Positions 52,182 through 60,898 of a stretch of 64,000 nucleotides of DNA are shown in pieces. The notes below the pieces were generated by a model. That model ran no database searches and was not told the origin of the DNA. It worked only from the letters and a program-made list of their open reading frames with translations. The translations under genes and the position numbers were made by a program. How positions within the stretch are numbered: position 1 is the first letter of the stretch; every line of letters starts with the position of its first letter. Location: assembly GCA_900471925.1 (NCBI GenBank), contig UCGV01000019.1:124001-188000 (forward strand). Direction: 5' to 3'. This DNA comes from Hyphomicrobiales bacterium. GTDB lineage: Bacteria > Pseudomonadota > Alphaproteobacteria > Rhizobiales > Rhizobiaceae.

Positions 52182-53326
52182 CAGGTGCGGCTGATGCCAG
52201 GAGCGACGGTGCGATACCAGCCGTCGTTGATCGCCTTTTCCCAATCGCCACCGGGGAAAGTCGGAATGGTGGCCGGGATGACGTCGGCATATTTCTTGCG
52301 CAGGTCTTCGGAAATATGGTCCCAGGAAACGCCCGGGAAACCGCCGATCTCGGTGATAATGGCTTCCTGCATTTCGCTCGTCAGCATGAAGGCGGCGAGC
52401 TTGAGCGCAGCATCCTTGTTGGCGCCATTTGTAAAGATCGTCATGGCCGAGAAACCACCGCAAAGCGCAAGGTCGGAAAGCTGCACGAGGCCTGTCGTCT
52501 CCGGCAGAACACCCTGCGAGATCGCCTGCAGAACCTGGTCGGACCAGACCGGAGCCATGGTGACGACGCCCTGTGCCAGCAGCTGGATCGACTGCGTGTT
52601 GCCAGCCGTATAGGCGCCCTTCTGATACAGCGACGGAGCGAGATCGTTGAGGATCTGCCAGGCCGGTGTCAGGGTCTGGTTGGCATAGTCGGCAGTGAAA
52701 TTGTCGATCTTGAACTTCTTCGGATCACGTCCGTTTGCCTCATGGATGGCGCGGCGGACAAAGTTGCCGCCCGAGCCGCCCTTGTCCGGACGGTTGTAGA
52801 TGAACTGGCCCGGATTGGCCTTGATCCACGCCGTCAGTTGTTCCCAGGTCTTCGGCGCATCCTTCGGGTCGAGCTTGCTCTTGTCGTAAGCGAGCAGAAC
52901 CTGCGAGCCGCGATAGGGCAATGCGTAGGGCGTGTCGATTGCGAGCGGATTGACATGGTCGAAACCAGGCACGTTCTCAGCCGAGAACTTCACCCAGAGA
53001 CCGGCATCGATACCGCCGGCAGGAAGCCGCGGATCGAAGGTTTCGAAAAGGTCGGCCTGCGGATCGGTCTTGGTCTGCAGTGCGGCGAGTGCGCGATCGG
53101 CGATGGCGCGCAGGCCATTATTGTCGCCGGCGTCGGTCACTTTCAGTGTAACGTCCGGATGGGCCTTTTCGAAAGCAGGACGGATGATGTTGTTCCAGAG
53201 GTCGACAATGTTGGAGTCCGAACCGCTGTAGAGATCGATCGTACCTGCGGCCGCCGAAGCAAAGCGCGGCAGGGCAAGAAGACCCGCAGCCGCCGACGAT
53301 GTGATCAGAAATTCGCGTCTATTCAT
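52181..53326 (-). CDS. ABC substrate-binding protein with Tat-type signal, YnjB-like
   Basis: The 381-residue periplasmic protein starts MNRREFLITSSAAAGLLALP. The twin arginine followed by a hydrophobic stretch is a probable Tat signal, cleaved near ASAA. The mature protein has the extracellular SBP fold. WEQLTAWIKANPGQFIYNRP and the following GGNFVRRAIHE resemble YnjB of E. coli. Ligands of this group are poorly defined (thiamine-, iron- or polyamine-like compounds have been proposed for relatives). It is the first gene of the four-gene importer operon. Confidence 0.87.
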   Translation of the reverse strand: MNRREFLITSSAAAGLLALPRFASAAAGTIDLYSGSDSNIVDLWNNIIRPAFEKAHPDVTLKVTDAGDNNGLRAIADRALAALQTKTDPQADLFETFDPRLPAGGIDAGLWVKFSAENVPGFDHVNPLAIDTPYALPYRGSQVLLAYDKSKLDPKDAPKTWEQLTAWIKANPGQFIYNRPDKGGSGGNFVRRAIHEANGRDPKKFKIDNFTADYANQTLTPAWQILNDLAPSLYQKGAYTAGNTQSIQLLAQGVVTMAPVWSDQVLQAISQGVLPETTGLVQLSDLALCGGFSAMTIFTNGANKDAALKLAAFMLTSEMQEAIITEIGGFPGVSWDHISEDLRKKYADVIPATIPTFPGGDWEKAINDGWYRTVAPGISRT

Positions 53327-53528
53327 ATTCTGTCTCCCTGCGCTGTCGAGGCTGCGCCCCTGATGAGTTCGCAGACTTGCTAGCTTTGGCGCGTAACATC
53401 GGAATGACAGGAGGGCGGAAAATGCACGCGTGTGCCATGCAACGTCGCGCTGATTGCATAGAGAAAGATTATGCGGTCTTCATAGGTGGTGGGACGCTCA
53501 TCAAGCAGCGTCCCCGCCATGATCTCGC

Positions 53529-53967
53529 TTATGCGGTCAAAATCAACGGCGATGTCCAGATCCGTGCCTGATCACGCTCACGTGCCGCCAGGAAGAGCGG
53601 GTGCTCGCGACCGCGTTCAAGGTTCAATTCTTCAAGGGAAATCGTGCCAGACACGTTGCGTGGAAGCGCCGCGTCCGTGATCGCTTCCAAGGCGAGCTGC
53701 AGCTCGACGCCGGGAAGATCAAGTTTGATCGAAGCCGAAGCCCTCAACATCGAGAAGGGCCGCGCCCGTCACGGAGATATTACCGGTCCAGTAGGCTCCG
53801 CGGTAACGATCCTTGATGCGTGCTCCGCCGATGCGCAGGCGCAGTTTCCGTTCGCTGAGACCTGCCTCGGAATGCAGATGTCTCTCCCAGCAAATGCGAT
53901 CGCCGTCATAGAGGGCACATCGGATGAGATCGTCGAGCGTCTCCATGCCGATCCCGTCCTGCCGCAC
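53529..53967 (-). pseudogene. Frameshifted remnant, C-terminal part of a DUF3604-like protein
   Basis: Two minus-strand frames read as consecutive parts of one protein. The first (LRLRIGGARIKDRYRGAYWT, then VEGFGFDQT) stops at 53719. The second continues with LPGVELQLALEAITDAALPR and ends HPLFLAARERDQARIWTSP. The ending resembles the HPxY...DGxxAWSSPI tail of DUF3604/metallophosphoesterase-like proteins. Codon use in both pieces is typical coding for this genome, so a frameshift or deletion near 53720-53750 is the simplest explanation. No upstream catalytic part is present. The family assignment is tentative. Confidence 0.5.
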
Positions 53968-54099
53968 GTTCGCGAGCTACGCCTAGAGCTGCCCTATGAA
54001 TTCGAAGACGAGGAATATCGCCAGATTCTCCACGATTTCGTCACGCGCATTGCACCTGCACTCGGCTGGCGGCCGACTGTGGCGTTTCGGGCGGCGTAA
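53872..54099 (+). pseudogene. Possible gene fragment of unknown family
   Basis: The plus-strand stretch ending RIAPALGWRPTVAFRAA has typical coding codon use over its last ~60 codons (HVRELRLELPYEFEDEEYRQ). Its upstream part overlaps the minus-strand remnant, where the opposite strand looks coding instead. It may be the 3' end of a lost gene joined to foreign sequence. An intact 151-residue protein from 53644 is possible but less likely. Confidence 0.3.
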
Positions 54100-54175
54100 A
54101 CAGCCCTGGCTCTGGCCACTGGCGGAAGTTATTTTCGTTCGAGGGGTCACTTTTAAGCGTAAGCAATCCGGTCTT

Positions 54176-54205
54176 TTGACCGGTTGCGCGGAGCAAAGGT
54201 AATTT
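54176..54205 (+). promoter_or_regulatory. Candidate sigma-70-type promoter of the betaine-like import/catabolic operon
   Basis: TTGACC and TAATTT are separated by 18 bases, about 100 bases upstream of the binding-protein start. The -35 box lies in a small inverted repeat (CAATCCGGTC...GACCGGTTG) that could be an operator. Confidence 0.35.
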
Positions 54206-54226
54206 TCTCCCAATTTAGTAGAAAAT

Positions 54227-54236
54227 TGGCATGCCA
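54227..54236. promoter_or_regulatory. Perfect 10-bp palindrome upstream of the betaine-like operon
   Basis: TGGCATGCCA lies 69 bases before the first gene and downstream of the candidate promoter, a repressor-like position. A regulator gene for this operon was not found in the window. Confidence 0.35.
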
Positions 54237-54304
54237 TTGCGCGCCGGGCCTCTGCAAAGCCTCTAGAAACAGCGTCGTGAACTCGACACCGTGAGGGGAT
54301 ATCA

Positions 54305-55186
54305 ATGATTTCGAAGAGTTTGGCTGGAGCGATCGTTGGCGCAGTGCTTGCCGCCGCGAGCTTTGTTCCCGCCCATGCCGATGCCGTGAAGATCGGCAGC
54401 AAGAATTTTACCGAGCAGTTCGTCGTCGCGGAAATCTATGCGCAGGCACTCGAGAAGGCCGGCGTGCAGGTGGAGCGCCATCTCAATCTTGGCGCAACAC
54501 TCGTTGCCCACACGGCGCTGACCAACGGCGATATCGACCTCTATCCGGAATATACCGGAACGGCGCTTGCCGCTGTCGTCAAGGGTGATCTTTCCGGCTC
54601 GGCCGACAAGATCTACGGTGACGTCAAGGACTACTACGAGAAGAACCTCAAGCTGACCCTGCTCGAGCCGACCAAGATCAACAACGGCTATGCGATCATC
54701 ACGCTGCCGGAAACGGCCGAGAAATATAAGCTGAAGACGCTGAGCGACCTCGGTCCTGTCTCCAAGGATTTGACCTTCGGCGCCGAGGGCGGCTTCAGCG
54801 AACGCAAGGACGGCCTTCCGGGACTGAAACAGACCTACGGAATCGAATTCAAGGAATTCAAGGTCTTCGCCAAGCTCGGCATCCGCTATAGCGCTCTGAC
54901 CAACAAGGATCTCGACGTCTCCTACGGCTTTGCGACCGACTGGCAGATTGCCGACAACAAGCTTGTGGTGCTCGATGACGACAAGCATCTCTTTCCTCCC
55001 TACTATCTCGTTCCGGTCGTTCGCCAGGATGCGCTTGCCAAGAATCCCAAGATCGCCGAGGTGCTGAACAAGATCAGCCCGCTTTTGAACAACGAGAATA
55101 TGCGTACGCTGAACGCCAAGGTCGACCGCGACAAGGAGGAGCCGGCCGATGTGGCTGCCGATTTCCTGAAGTCGCAGGGCATCTGA
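54305..55186 (+). CDS. OpuBC/OsmF/EgtU-type substrate-binding protein (quaternary amine family)
   Basis: The 293-residue periplasmic protein has a signal peptide (LAGAIVGAVLAAASFVPAHA). The mature N-terminus VKIGSKNFTEQFVVAEIYAQ is the hallmark of choline/glycine betaine-type binding proteins, and DIDLYPEYTGTAL and DLDVSYGFATDWQI are the further family blocks. Ligands include glycine betaine, choline, proline betaine and, for EgtU, ergothioneine. It starts the operon that contains both transporter and catabolic genes, so import for use as nutrient is more likely than osmoprotection. The ribosome site is GAGGGGAT, 6-7 bases before the ATG. Confidence 0.9.
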   Translation: MISKSLAGAIVGAVLAAASFVPAHADAVKIGSKNFTEQFVVAEIYAQALEKAGVQVERHLNLGATLVAHTALTNGDIDLYPEYTGTALAAVVKGDLSGSADKIYGDVKDYYEKNLKLTLLEPTKINNGYAIITLPETAEKYKLKTLSDLGPVSKDLTFGAEGGFSERKDGLPGLKQTYGIEFKEFKVFAKLGIRYSALTNKDLDVSYGFATDWQIADNKLVVLDDDKHLFPPYYLVPVVRQDALAKNPKIAEVLNKISPLLNNENMRTLNAKVDRDKEEPADVAADFLKSQGI

Positions 55187-55217
55187 TCGATCGACGTTTT
55201 CGTTCCCTCAAAGACAG

Positions 55218-55248
55218 AATACGGCCAAGCTTCGAGCTTGGCCGTATT
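55218..55248 (+). other. Strong stem-loop between binding-protein and permease genes
   Basis: A 14-bp perfect stem, AATACGGCCAAGCT / AGCTTGGCCGTATT, has a 3-base loop. There is no T-run after it. It probably stabilises the upstream mRNA and lowers downstream expression. Confidence 0.6.
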
Positions 55249-55277
55249 GCCGTGATTGCAGACAGGATCGTTGTCGT

Positions 55278-55895
55278 TTGAACTGGGCCCCCAAGCATAT
55301 TCCCGAGATCGCACTCGCCGTCTGGCAGCACCTCGTCCTGTCGGTTTCCTCGGTACTGATCGGTCTGGTGATCGCGCTCGTGCTTGGCATCGTCTGTGCC
55401 CGCCGCGCGAAACTCTATGCCTTCGCGTTGACCATCACCAATATCATCTTCGTCATCCCGAGCCTCGCTCTCTTCGCGTTGCTCATTCCCTTCGTTGGTC
55501 TCGGCACGGAGCCGGCGCTGATTGGGCTCTCTTCCTATTGCCTGCTGATCCTGCTTCGCAATGTCGTCACCGGTCTACGGGGCGTTCCCGCCGACGTACT
55601 CGATGCCGCCAACGGCATGGGCTACGGGCCATGGCAACGGCTCTTTCACATCGAACTGCCGCTTGCTCTTCCGCTCATTGTTTCCGGCGCGCGCATTGCG
55701 CTTGTGACGGTCATCGGCATTGCGACGGTCGCAGCCTTCATAGACGGCGGCGGGCTCGGGACTATCATCCTCATCGGCATCGACCAGGAATATCCTGAGA
55801 AGATCCTGGTTGGCGGCATCCTGACGGCCCTGCTGGCCGTCATTTTCGATTTCTTGCTGACGTGGGCCGAAAAACGCCTCGTCGGCTGGCGATGA
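55278..55895 (+). CDS. OpuBB/OsmW-type ABC permease
   Basis: The 205-residue permease starts at TTG (NWAPKHIPEIALAVWQHLVL), with AGGA 11 bases upstream. The hydrophobic segments and the DAANGMGYGPWQRLFHIELP EAA loop (~residues 110-130) are typical of betaine-type permeases. It pairs with the next permease, 8 bases downstream. Confidence 0.88.
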   Translation: MNWAPKHIPEIALAVWQHLVLSVSSVLIGLVIALVLGIVCARRAKLYAFALTITNIIFVIPSLALFALLIPFVGLGTEPALIGLSSYCLLILLRNVVTGLRGVPADVLDAANGMGYGPWQRLFHIELPLALPLIVSGARIALVTVIGIATVAAFIDGGGLGTIILIGIDQEYPEKILVGGILTALLAVIFDFLLTWAEKRLVGWR

Positions 55896-55903
55896 GGTGA
55901 TCG

Positions 55904-56545
55904 ATGCTCAGTAAGGCCTTATTCTGGATCATCGATCACCAGCCGGAATTCTTCCGTGCTCTTGGACAGCATCTCCTGATGTCGGGCGTCTCGCTGGCGA
56001 TCGCGCTCGCAATTGCGCTTCCGCTCGCGGTCCTCATCGTCAATCACGGCAGGTTCGCCTTTGCCGTCATCAACACCATCAATGGCCTCAGAACCATTCC
56101 CAGTCTCGCAATTCTCGCCATCATGCTGCCGCTTCTCGGCATCGGCCTGATGCCGTCGATCGTGGCGCTGACGGTCCTTGCCCTGCCACCGATCTTGCTC
56201 AATGCCTTCGTCGGTCTTCGCGACGTCGATCCCGATGCCGTCGAGGCGGCAATCGGCATGGGCATGAGCCGTGGCCAGGTTCTGTGCAAGATCCGTATCC
56301 CGCTTGCCGCACCCGCCATGTTTGCCGGCGCTCGCACCGCAGCCGTCCAGGTCCTGGCAGGCGCTACGCTTGCGCCCTTTATCGGCGGCGGCGGACTCGG
56401 CGACTTCATAGCGACAGGGATCGGCGTGATGGACATGTCGCGCCTCCTCGTCGGCGCCGTCCCGATCGCCATACTTGCCCTTGCGACCGAGTTTCTTCTC
56501 GGCCGCCTCGAGAAGTTGCTGTTTTCAGAAAGAGCCGCCGCATGA
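55904..56545 (+). CDS. OpuBB/OsmY-type ABC permease, second subunit
   Basis: The 213-residue permease has membrane segments (FRALGQHLLMSGVSLAIALA) and an EAA loop (VEAAIGMGMSRGQVLCKIRI). The GAGGTGATCG ribosome site is just upstream. Its stop overlaps the ATPase start by four bases. Two short permeases plus one ATPase match the Osm/Opu class of heteromeric importers. Confidence 0.88.
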   Translation: MLSKALFWIIDHQPEFFRALGQHLLMSGVSLAIALAIALPLAVLIVNHGRFAFAVINTINGLRTIPSLAILAIMLPLLGIGLMPSIVALTVLALPPILLNAFVGLRDVDPDAVEAAIGMGMSRGQVLCKIRIPLAAPAMFAGARTAAVQVLAGATLAPFIGGGGLGDFIATGIGVMDMSRLLVGAVPIAILALATEFLLGRLEKLLFSERAAA

Positions 56546-57474
56546 TCCGCATGGAAAACGTCACCAAGCGCTACGGCGAAAATACGGCGCCCTCCGTCGA
56601 CAACCTGACGCTCGACGTGCCCGAGGGCTCGACGGTCGCGCTGATCGGACCGTCGGGCTGCGGCAAGACGACGACCATGCGCATGATCAATAAGCTGATC
56701 GAGCCGACAGAGGGGCGCATCTTCGTCAACGGCGAGGATGTCACGGGTGCAGATCCGGTCAAGCTTCGCCGGCATATCGGTTATGTCATCCAGAATGTCG
56801 GATTGTTTCCGCATATGACGATCGCCGAAAATGTCGCGGCGGTGCCGAACCTGCTTGGCTGGGAAAAGGCACGGATCGGCAAGCGCACCGAAGAACTGCT
56901 CGATCTCGTCGGTCTCGATCCGGCTGAAATGCTCAAGCGCTATCCGCGCCAGCTGTCCGGCGGCCAGCGCCAGCGCATCGGTGTCGCCCGCGCTCTCGCA
57001 GCTGATCCTTCGGTGCTTCTGATGGACGAGCCTTTCGGTGCGATCGATCCGATTGCCAGGACGCGCCTGCAGGATGAATTCCGGCAGATCCTGAAGCGCG
57101 TGTGCAAGACCGTGGTGCTGGTCACCCATGATCTCGATGAAGCAATCCGCCTCGGTGATCGCATCGCGATCATGCGTTCCGGCAAGATCGTTCAATATGA
57201 CACGCCCGATGCCATTCTCTCCAGCCCGGCCGATGCTTTCGTCGCCAGCTTCGTCGGTATCGACCGGGCGATCAAGCGCCTCAGCCTGTTCTCGGTCGCC
57301 GATGTCGCGCTTGCGGGCGCGCCGCTGTCGCCGGCGGCGTCCGTCCCGGTCGGTGCCAATCTGCGCGACGCCCTGTCGCTGATGGTTGCCGCCAATACCG
57401 ACGTGCTGGCGGTCGCCGACAGCGATGGCGCCATCACCGGGACGCTGACGCGTGAAGCAATTTTCTCGATCTGA
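56542..57474 (+). CDS. OpuBA/OsmV-type ABC ATPase
   Basis: The 310-residue ATPase has Walker A GPSGCGKTT, signature LSGGQRQRIGVA, Walker B LLMDEPFGAIDPIAR and a C-terminal region shaped like a single, shortened CBS-like unit (ALSLMVAANTDVLAVADSDG). The start MIRMENVTKRYGE overlaps the permease stop (ATGA); the longer frame lies inside the permease. CBS-like parts sense ionic strength in OpuA relatives; here the part looks reduced. Confidence 0.9.
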   Translation: MIRMENVTKRYGENTAPSVDNLTLDVPEGSTVALIGPSGCGKTTTMRMINKLIEPTEGRIFVNGEDVTGADPVKLRRHIGYVIQNVGLFPHMTIAENVAAVPNLLGWEKARIGKRTEELLDLVGLDPAEMLKRYPRQLSGGQRQRIGVARALAADPSVLLMDEPFGAIDPIARTRLQDEFRQILKRVCKTVVLVTHDLDEAIRLGDRIAIMRSGKIVQYDTPDAILSSPADAFVASFVGIDRAIKRLSLFSVADVALAGAPLSPAASVPVGANLRDALSLMVAANTDVLAVADSDGAITGTLTREAIFSI

Positions 57475-57489
57475 GTGCAGGAGTTTCTG

Positions 57490-58569
57490 ATGTATCTCGG
57501 TTATTCGCTTACGCCTTTCGGCCATCATCCTGCTGCCTGGCGCTCGGCCGCAACGACCGACCAGCTTGGCTTCGATGCGTTGCTTTCGCAGGTTGCCAGG
57601 GCCGAGGAGACGGGTTTCGATTTCGTCCTGCTATCCGATCGGCTCGGCGTCAGGCCGATTGATGATCTTTCCTCAGTCGCGATCCCTTTCGAACCGACGA
57701 CGCTGGCCGGCGCACTTGCGACCCGGGCGCGGCGGATCGGCTTTCTGGCCACGGCGGCAAGCGGCCAACATGAGCCTTACAATCTCGCGCGCCGTTTTGC
57801 TTCAGTCGACCAGATCAGCGGTGGACGCGCGGGCTGGGTTGCACTTCCGACGTCGGGCGACGTCGGGCGCGACGAAGAATATGTCGGACTTGTCAGCGCC
57901 CTCTGGGACAGCTTTGAAGACGACGCCTTCATCTACGACAAGGCAAGGGGGCGTTTTTTCGAACCTGACAAAATGCACGTGCTCAATCACAAAGGGGCGC
58001 ATTTTGCATCCCGGGGGCCGCTCAATGTTAACCGTTCGCCACAGGGCAAGCCGGTCGTCGCGCAGTTCGTGAACCGGCAAAACACCGTGATTGCTGCCCG
58101 GCACATTGAACTCGCCTTGCTTCAGGACACGACATTGGAAGCTGCATGCGAGAGTGCGGCGAGCCTCATCCGCAGTGTCGAGGCAGCCTGGCGGCGACGC
58201 CAAGACGTGCGGATACTGTCCAATATCGTGCCAATCATTGCCGAGACGCCGGAGGCGGCACAAATTGCGAGCCAGGCGTTGCGCTTTAGCGAGGCTGACA
58301 GGGCAAGCCAGCCGCTTGCGGCATCTCGTCTCGTCGGCACGCCGAAAGATATAGCCGATGCCCTGGAGCAATGGCTGGCATCTGGTTTCATCGACGGTTT
58401 TACGATTCTGCCGCCGACCATCGCCATCGCAGATCTGTTTTTCAGCGAGGTGATTCCGGAATTACGCCGGCGCGGGCTGCTGAAAACAAAGACCGGATCG
58501 ACCTTGCGCGATCATCTTGGCCTTGAGCGTCCGGCCCATCCGGCAGCAATTTCGGAGCGCGCATCATGA
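57490..58569 (+). CDS. LLM-class flavin-dependent monooxygenase (first of two)
   Basis: The 359-residue luciferase-like protein starts MYLGYSLTPFGHHPAAWRSA, with CAGGAG upstream. It has FDFVLLSDRLG and ASVDQISGGRAGWVALPTSG, the FMN-binding motif region of the NtaA/SnaA/DszA/DmoA group. This group uses FMNH2 from a separate reductase to attack sulphur, nitrogen or carbon centres in small molecules. No reductase is encoded nearby. It overlaps the next LLM gene by four bases. The substrate is unknown. Confidence 0.87.
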   Translation: MYLGYSLTPFGHHPAAWRSAATTDQLGFDALLSQVARAEETGFDFVLLSDRLGVRPIDDLSSVAIPFEPTTLAGALATRARRIGFLATAASGQHEPYNLARRFASVDQISGGRAGWVALPTSGDVGRDEEYVGLVSALWDSFEDDAFIYDKARGRFFEPDKMHVLNHKGAHFASRGPLNVNRSPQGKPVVAQFVNRQNTVIAARHIELALLQDTTLEAACESAASLIRSVEAAWRRRQDVRILSNIVPIIAETPEAAQIASQALRFSEADRASQPLAASRLVGTPKDIADALEQWLASGFIDGFTILPPTIAIADLFFSEVIPELRRRGLLKTKTGSTLRDHLGLERPAHPAAISERAS

Positions 58570-59885
58570 GCGGCGACAACACGATGAGACTCGGTGCTTT
58601 CCTGATGGCCGGCGGTCATCATATCGCGGCCTGGCGTCATCCCGACGCGCATGCCCCTGCCGGTGTCGATATCGATCATTTCATCGCGCTTGCGCGCATA
58701 GCCGAACGCGGCGCTTTTGACATGGTCTTTGTCGAGGATGCGGCCGCCATTCGCGAGCGCAATCCCGAAATGGCGAGCCAGGCGGCGCGCTCCACCGCCT
58801 TCGAGCCGCTCAGCCTGCTGGCGGCCCTTGCCGTCAATACATCTCGTATCGGCCTCGTCGCGACCGCGTCGACGACCTATAACGAGCCCTACGGTCTCGC
58901 CCGTACCTTCGCCTCGCTCGACCAGCTGAGCGGCGGCAGGGCGGGATGGAACCTCGTCACCTCGGCAAGCGAACTCGAAGCGGAGAATTTCGCAAGCAGC
59001 GGCCTGCGTCCGCATTCCGAACGTTACGAGCGGGCGGAAGAATTTGCCGACGCGGCACTTGCCCTCTGGGACGGCGTGGATGAGGGCGCCTATCTTCCAT
59101 CCGGCGGGGAGGCTTTTGCCGATCGGGCCAGACTTCATCCGGTCGCGCATCGCGGCAAGCATTTCACCGTGGAAGGCTTGCTTGAAAGTCCTCGCTCGGC
59201 GCAAGGACGGCCGATCATGGTGCAGGCAGGGGCCTCCGATGTCGGCAAGGAACTGGCGGCACGTACGGCCGATGTCGTCTTTGCCGCCTCGCAGACGCTG
59301 GCAGAAGCCAAGGCCTACTATGCCGACGTGAAGTCACGTCTGGAAAAATACGGACGCAGGCCCGACGATCTCAAGATCATGCCCGGAATATCGCCGATCG
59401 TCGGCGCCACCGAAGCCGAAGCCAAGGCAAAGTATCAGGCCCTGCAGGAACTGATCCCCGATGCCGTCGGTGTTGCCCTCCTGGCAAGCTATCTCAGCAT
59501 TCAGGATCTCTCAGCCTATCCGCTCGACGGGCCGCTGCCCGATATGCCGCAGACGAACCTGATCCAGAGCCGCCAGCAATTGATCATCGATCTCGGCAAG
59601 CGAGAAAACCTGTCGATCCGCGAGCTTGCACGCCATTTTGCGGGTGCGCGAGGACATTGGCAGGTAGTCGGGACGCCCGCCCAGATCGCCGATGCGATGG
59701 AAGAGCGGTTCCGGGCAGGGGCTGCCGACGGCTTCAATGTCATGGCGCCGCTTTTTCCCTCCGGGCTCGAAGACTTCGTGACACATGTGGTGCCCGAACT
59801 GCGCCGCCGCGGCCTCTTCCGACATGAATACGAGGGCCGCACGCTCCGACAGAACCTCGGCCTTGCTACGCCCACCAGACGATAA
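58566..59885 (+). CDS. LLM-class flavin-dependent monooxygenase (second), NtaA/SnaA/DszA family
   Basis: The 439-residue protein has the full NtaA/SnaA/SoxA family pattern: MRLGAFLMAGGHHIAAWRHP at the N-terminus, ERGAFDMVFVEDAA, and ASLDQLSGGRAGWNLVTSAS with the FMN-phosphate loop. FASSGLRPHSERYERAEEFA and GRPIMVQAGASDVGKELAAR are further family blocks. DszA, SnaA and EmoA relatives cleave sulphones, pristinamycin IIB and aminopolycarboxylates. The start ATG overlaps the preceding stop. With the first LLM protein it may form a two-step oxidation or a hetero-oligomer. Confidence 0.9.
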   Translation: MSGDNTMRLGAFLMAGGHHIAAWRHPDAHAPAGVDIDHFIALARIAERGAFDMVFVEDAAAIRERNPEMASQAARSTAFEPLSLLAALAVNTSRIGLVATASTTYNEPYGLARTFASLDQLSGGRAGWNLVTSASELEAENFASSGLRPHSERYERAEEFADAALALWDGVDEGAYLPSGGEAFADRARLHPVAHRGKHFTVEGLLESPRSAQGRPIMVQAGASDVGKELAARTADVVFAASQTLAEAKAYYADVKSRLEKYGRRPDDLKIMPGISPIVGATEAEAKAKYQALQELIPDAVGVALLASYLSIQDLSAYPLDGPLPDMPQTNLIQSRQQLIIDLGKRENLSIRELARHFAGARGHWQVVGTPAQIADAMEERFRAGAADGFNVMAPLFPSGLEDFVTHVVPELRRRGLFRHEYEGRTLRQNLGLATPTRR

Positions 59886-59890
59886 ATGAG

Positions 59891-60898
59891 ATGACCATGG
59901 ATCCGATCTATATCGACTATCTGAACGCCTTCGACATCGAGGCGCTGAACCTCAGCAACGACGAAATCTTGGCCGCGATCGAAACCTCGCTCGGCGCACA
60001 GGGCCGGGGCGAAACGGTGATCGAGCCACGCGTTCATCTCGAACCCGATGCGAGCTTCCATGGCCATTTCAACGTCCTGCGCGGCTACGTGGCGCCGATC
60101 GGGCTGGCCGGCGTGAAGGTCGTCGGCGACTATGTGGATAATTACAAGCTCGGTTACCCTTCCGAATTCGGAGTGCTGAACCTGTTCGATCCGCGCACCG
60201 GCGTGCCCAAGGCGATCCTGGACGCAACCGTCATCACCGACATGCGCACGGGCGCGGTGACCGCGCTCGGCGCACGCCACCTTGCCCGCAAGGGTTCGAA
60301 GGTGCTTGGCCATATCGGTGCCCGCGGCACGGCCTACTGGAATGTGAGGCTCCTCGATCATCTCTTCGATTTCGACGAGATCCGCGTCCATTCGCGCCGG
60401 CCGGAGAGCCGCGATGCCTTTGGCGCGAAGCTCGAGGCCGATCTCGGCAAGAAGATCACTGTAGTCGACAACTGGCGCGACTGTGTGGAAGACGCCGATA
60501 TTGTCGTCGAGGCCTCAAGATTGTCGGCGCCGGAGCCGCTGTTGAAGACGGAGTGGATCAAGAAAGGTGCCTTCGTGGTGCCCTATGGCACGATGAGCGC
60601 TATCGAATTGTCGTTGACCGACATCATGGACAAGCTAGTCGTGGACGACTGGGGCCAGTGCAAGACCGGCAAGTTCGGCTCGCTGCGCGCCCATGTCGAG
60701 ACGGGCAGGCTTTCGGAAGAGACGCTGCACGCCGAACTCGGCCAGGTCGTGGCCGGATTGAAGCCGGGTCGCGAGAGCGAAGACGAGACTATACTGCTCT
60801 GGCATCGCGGCCTGTCGCTCAGCGACATCGCACTCGGTCATGCGCTGCTATCGAAGGCCCGTTCGACCGGTATCGGTCAGAGGTTGCGCTTCGCATGA
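59891..60898 (+). CDS. Ornithine cyclodeaminase / mu-crystallin family protein
   Basis: The 335-residue protein matches the OCD family: VVGDYVDNYKLGYPSEFGVL (substrate and nucleotide contacts), TDMRTGAVTALGARHLARKG, and the Rossmann motif LGHIGARGTA at about residue 140. Relatives are NAD(P)-dependent imine reductases, ketimine reductases or cyclodeaminases. A conserved Lys usually found after the N-terminal region is not obvious here, so the reaction is open. It starts five bases after the previous stop, and its stop overlaps the lyase start (ATGA). Confidence 0.88.
   Translation: MTMDPIYIDYLNAFDIEALNLSNDEILAAIETSLGAQGRGETVIEPRVHLEPDASFHGHFNVLRGYVAPIGLAGVKVVGDYVDNYKLGYPSEFGVLNLFDPRTGVPKAILDATVITDMRTGAVTALGARHLARKGSKVLGHIGARGTAYWNVRLLDHLFDFDEIRVHSRRPESRDAFGAKLEADLGKKITVVDNWRDCVEDADIVVEASRLSAPEPLLKTEWIKKGAFVVPYGTMSAIELSLTDIMDKLVVDDWGQCKTGKFGSLRAHVETGRLSEETLHAELGQVVAGLKPGRESEDETILLWHRGLSLSDIALGHALLSKARSTGIGQRLRFA

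Noticed and set aside
54227..54241. Sigma-54-like TGGCATGCCATTGC upstream of the betaine-type operon
   Set aside because: The distance between GG and GC is one base shorter than the sigma-54 requirement, so it was listed only as a palindrome.
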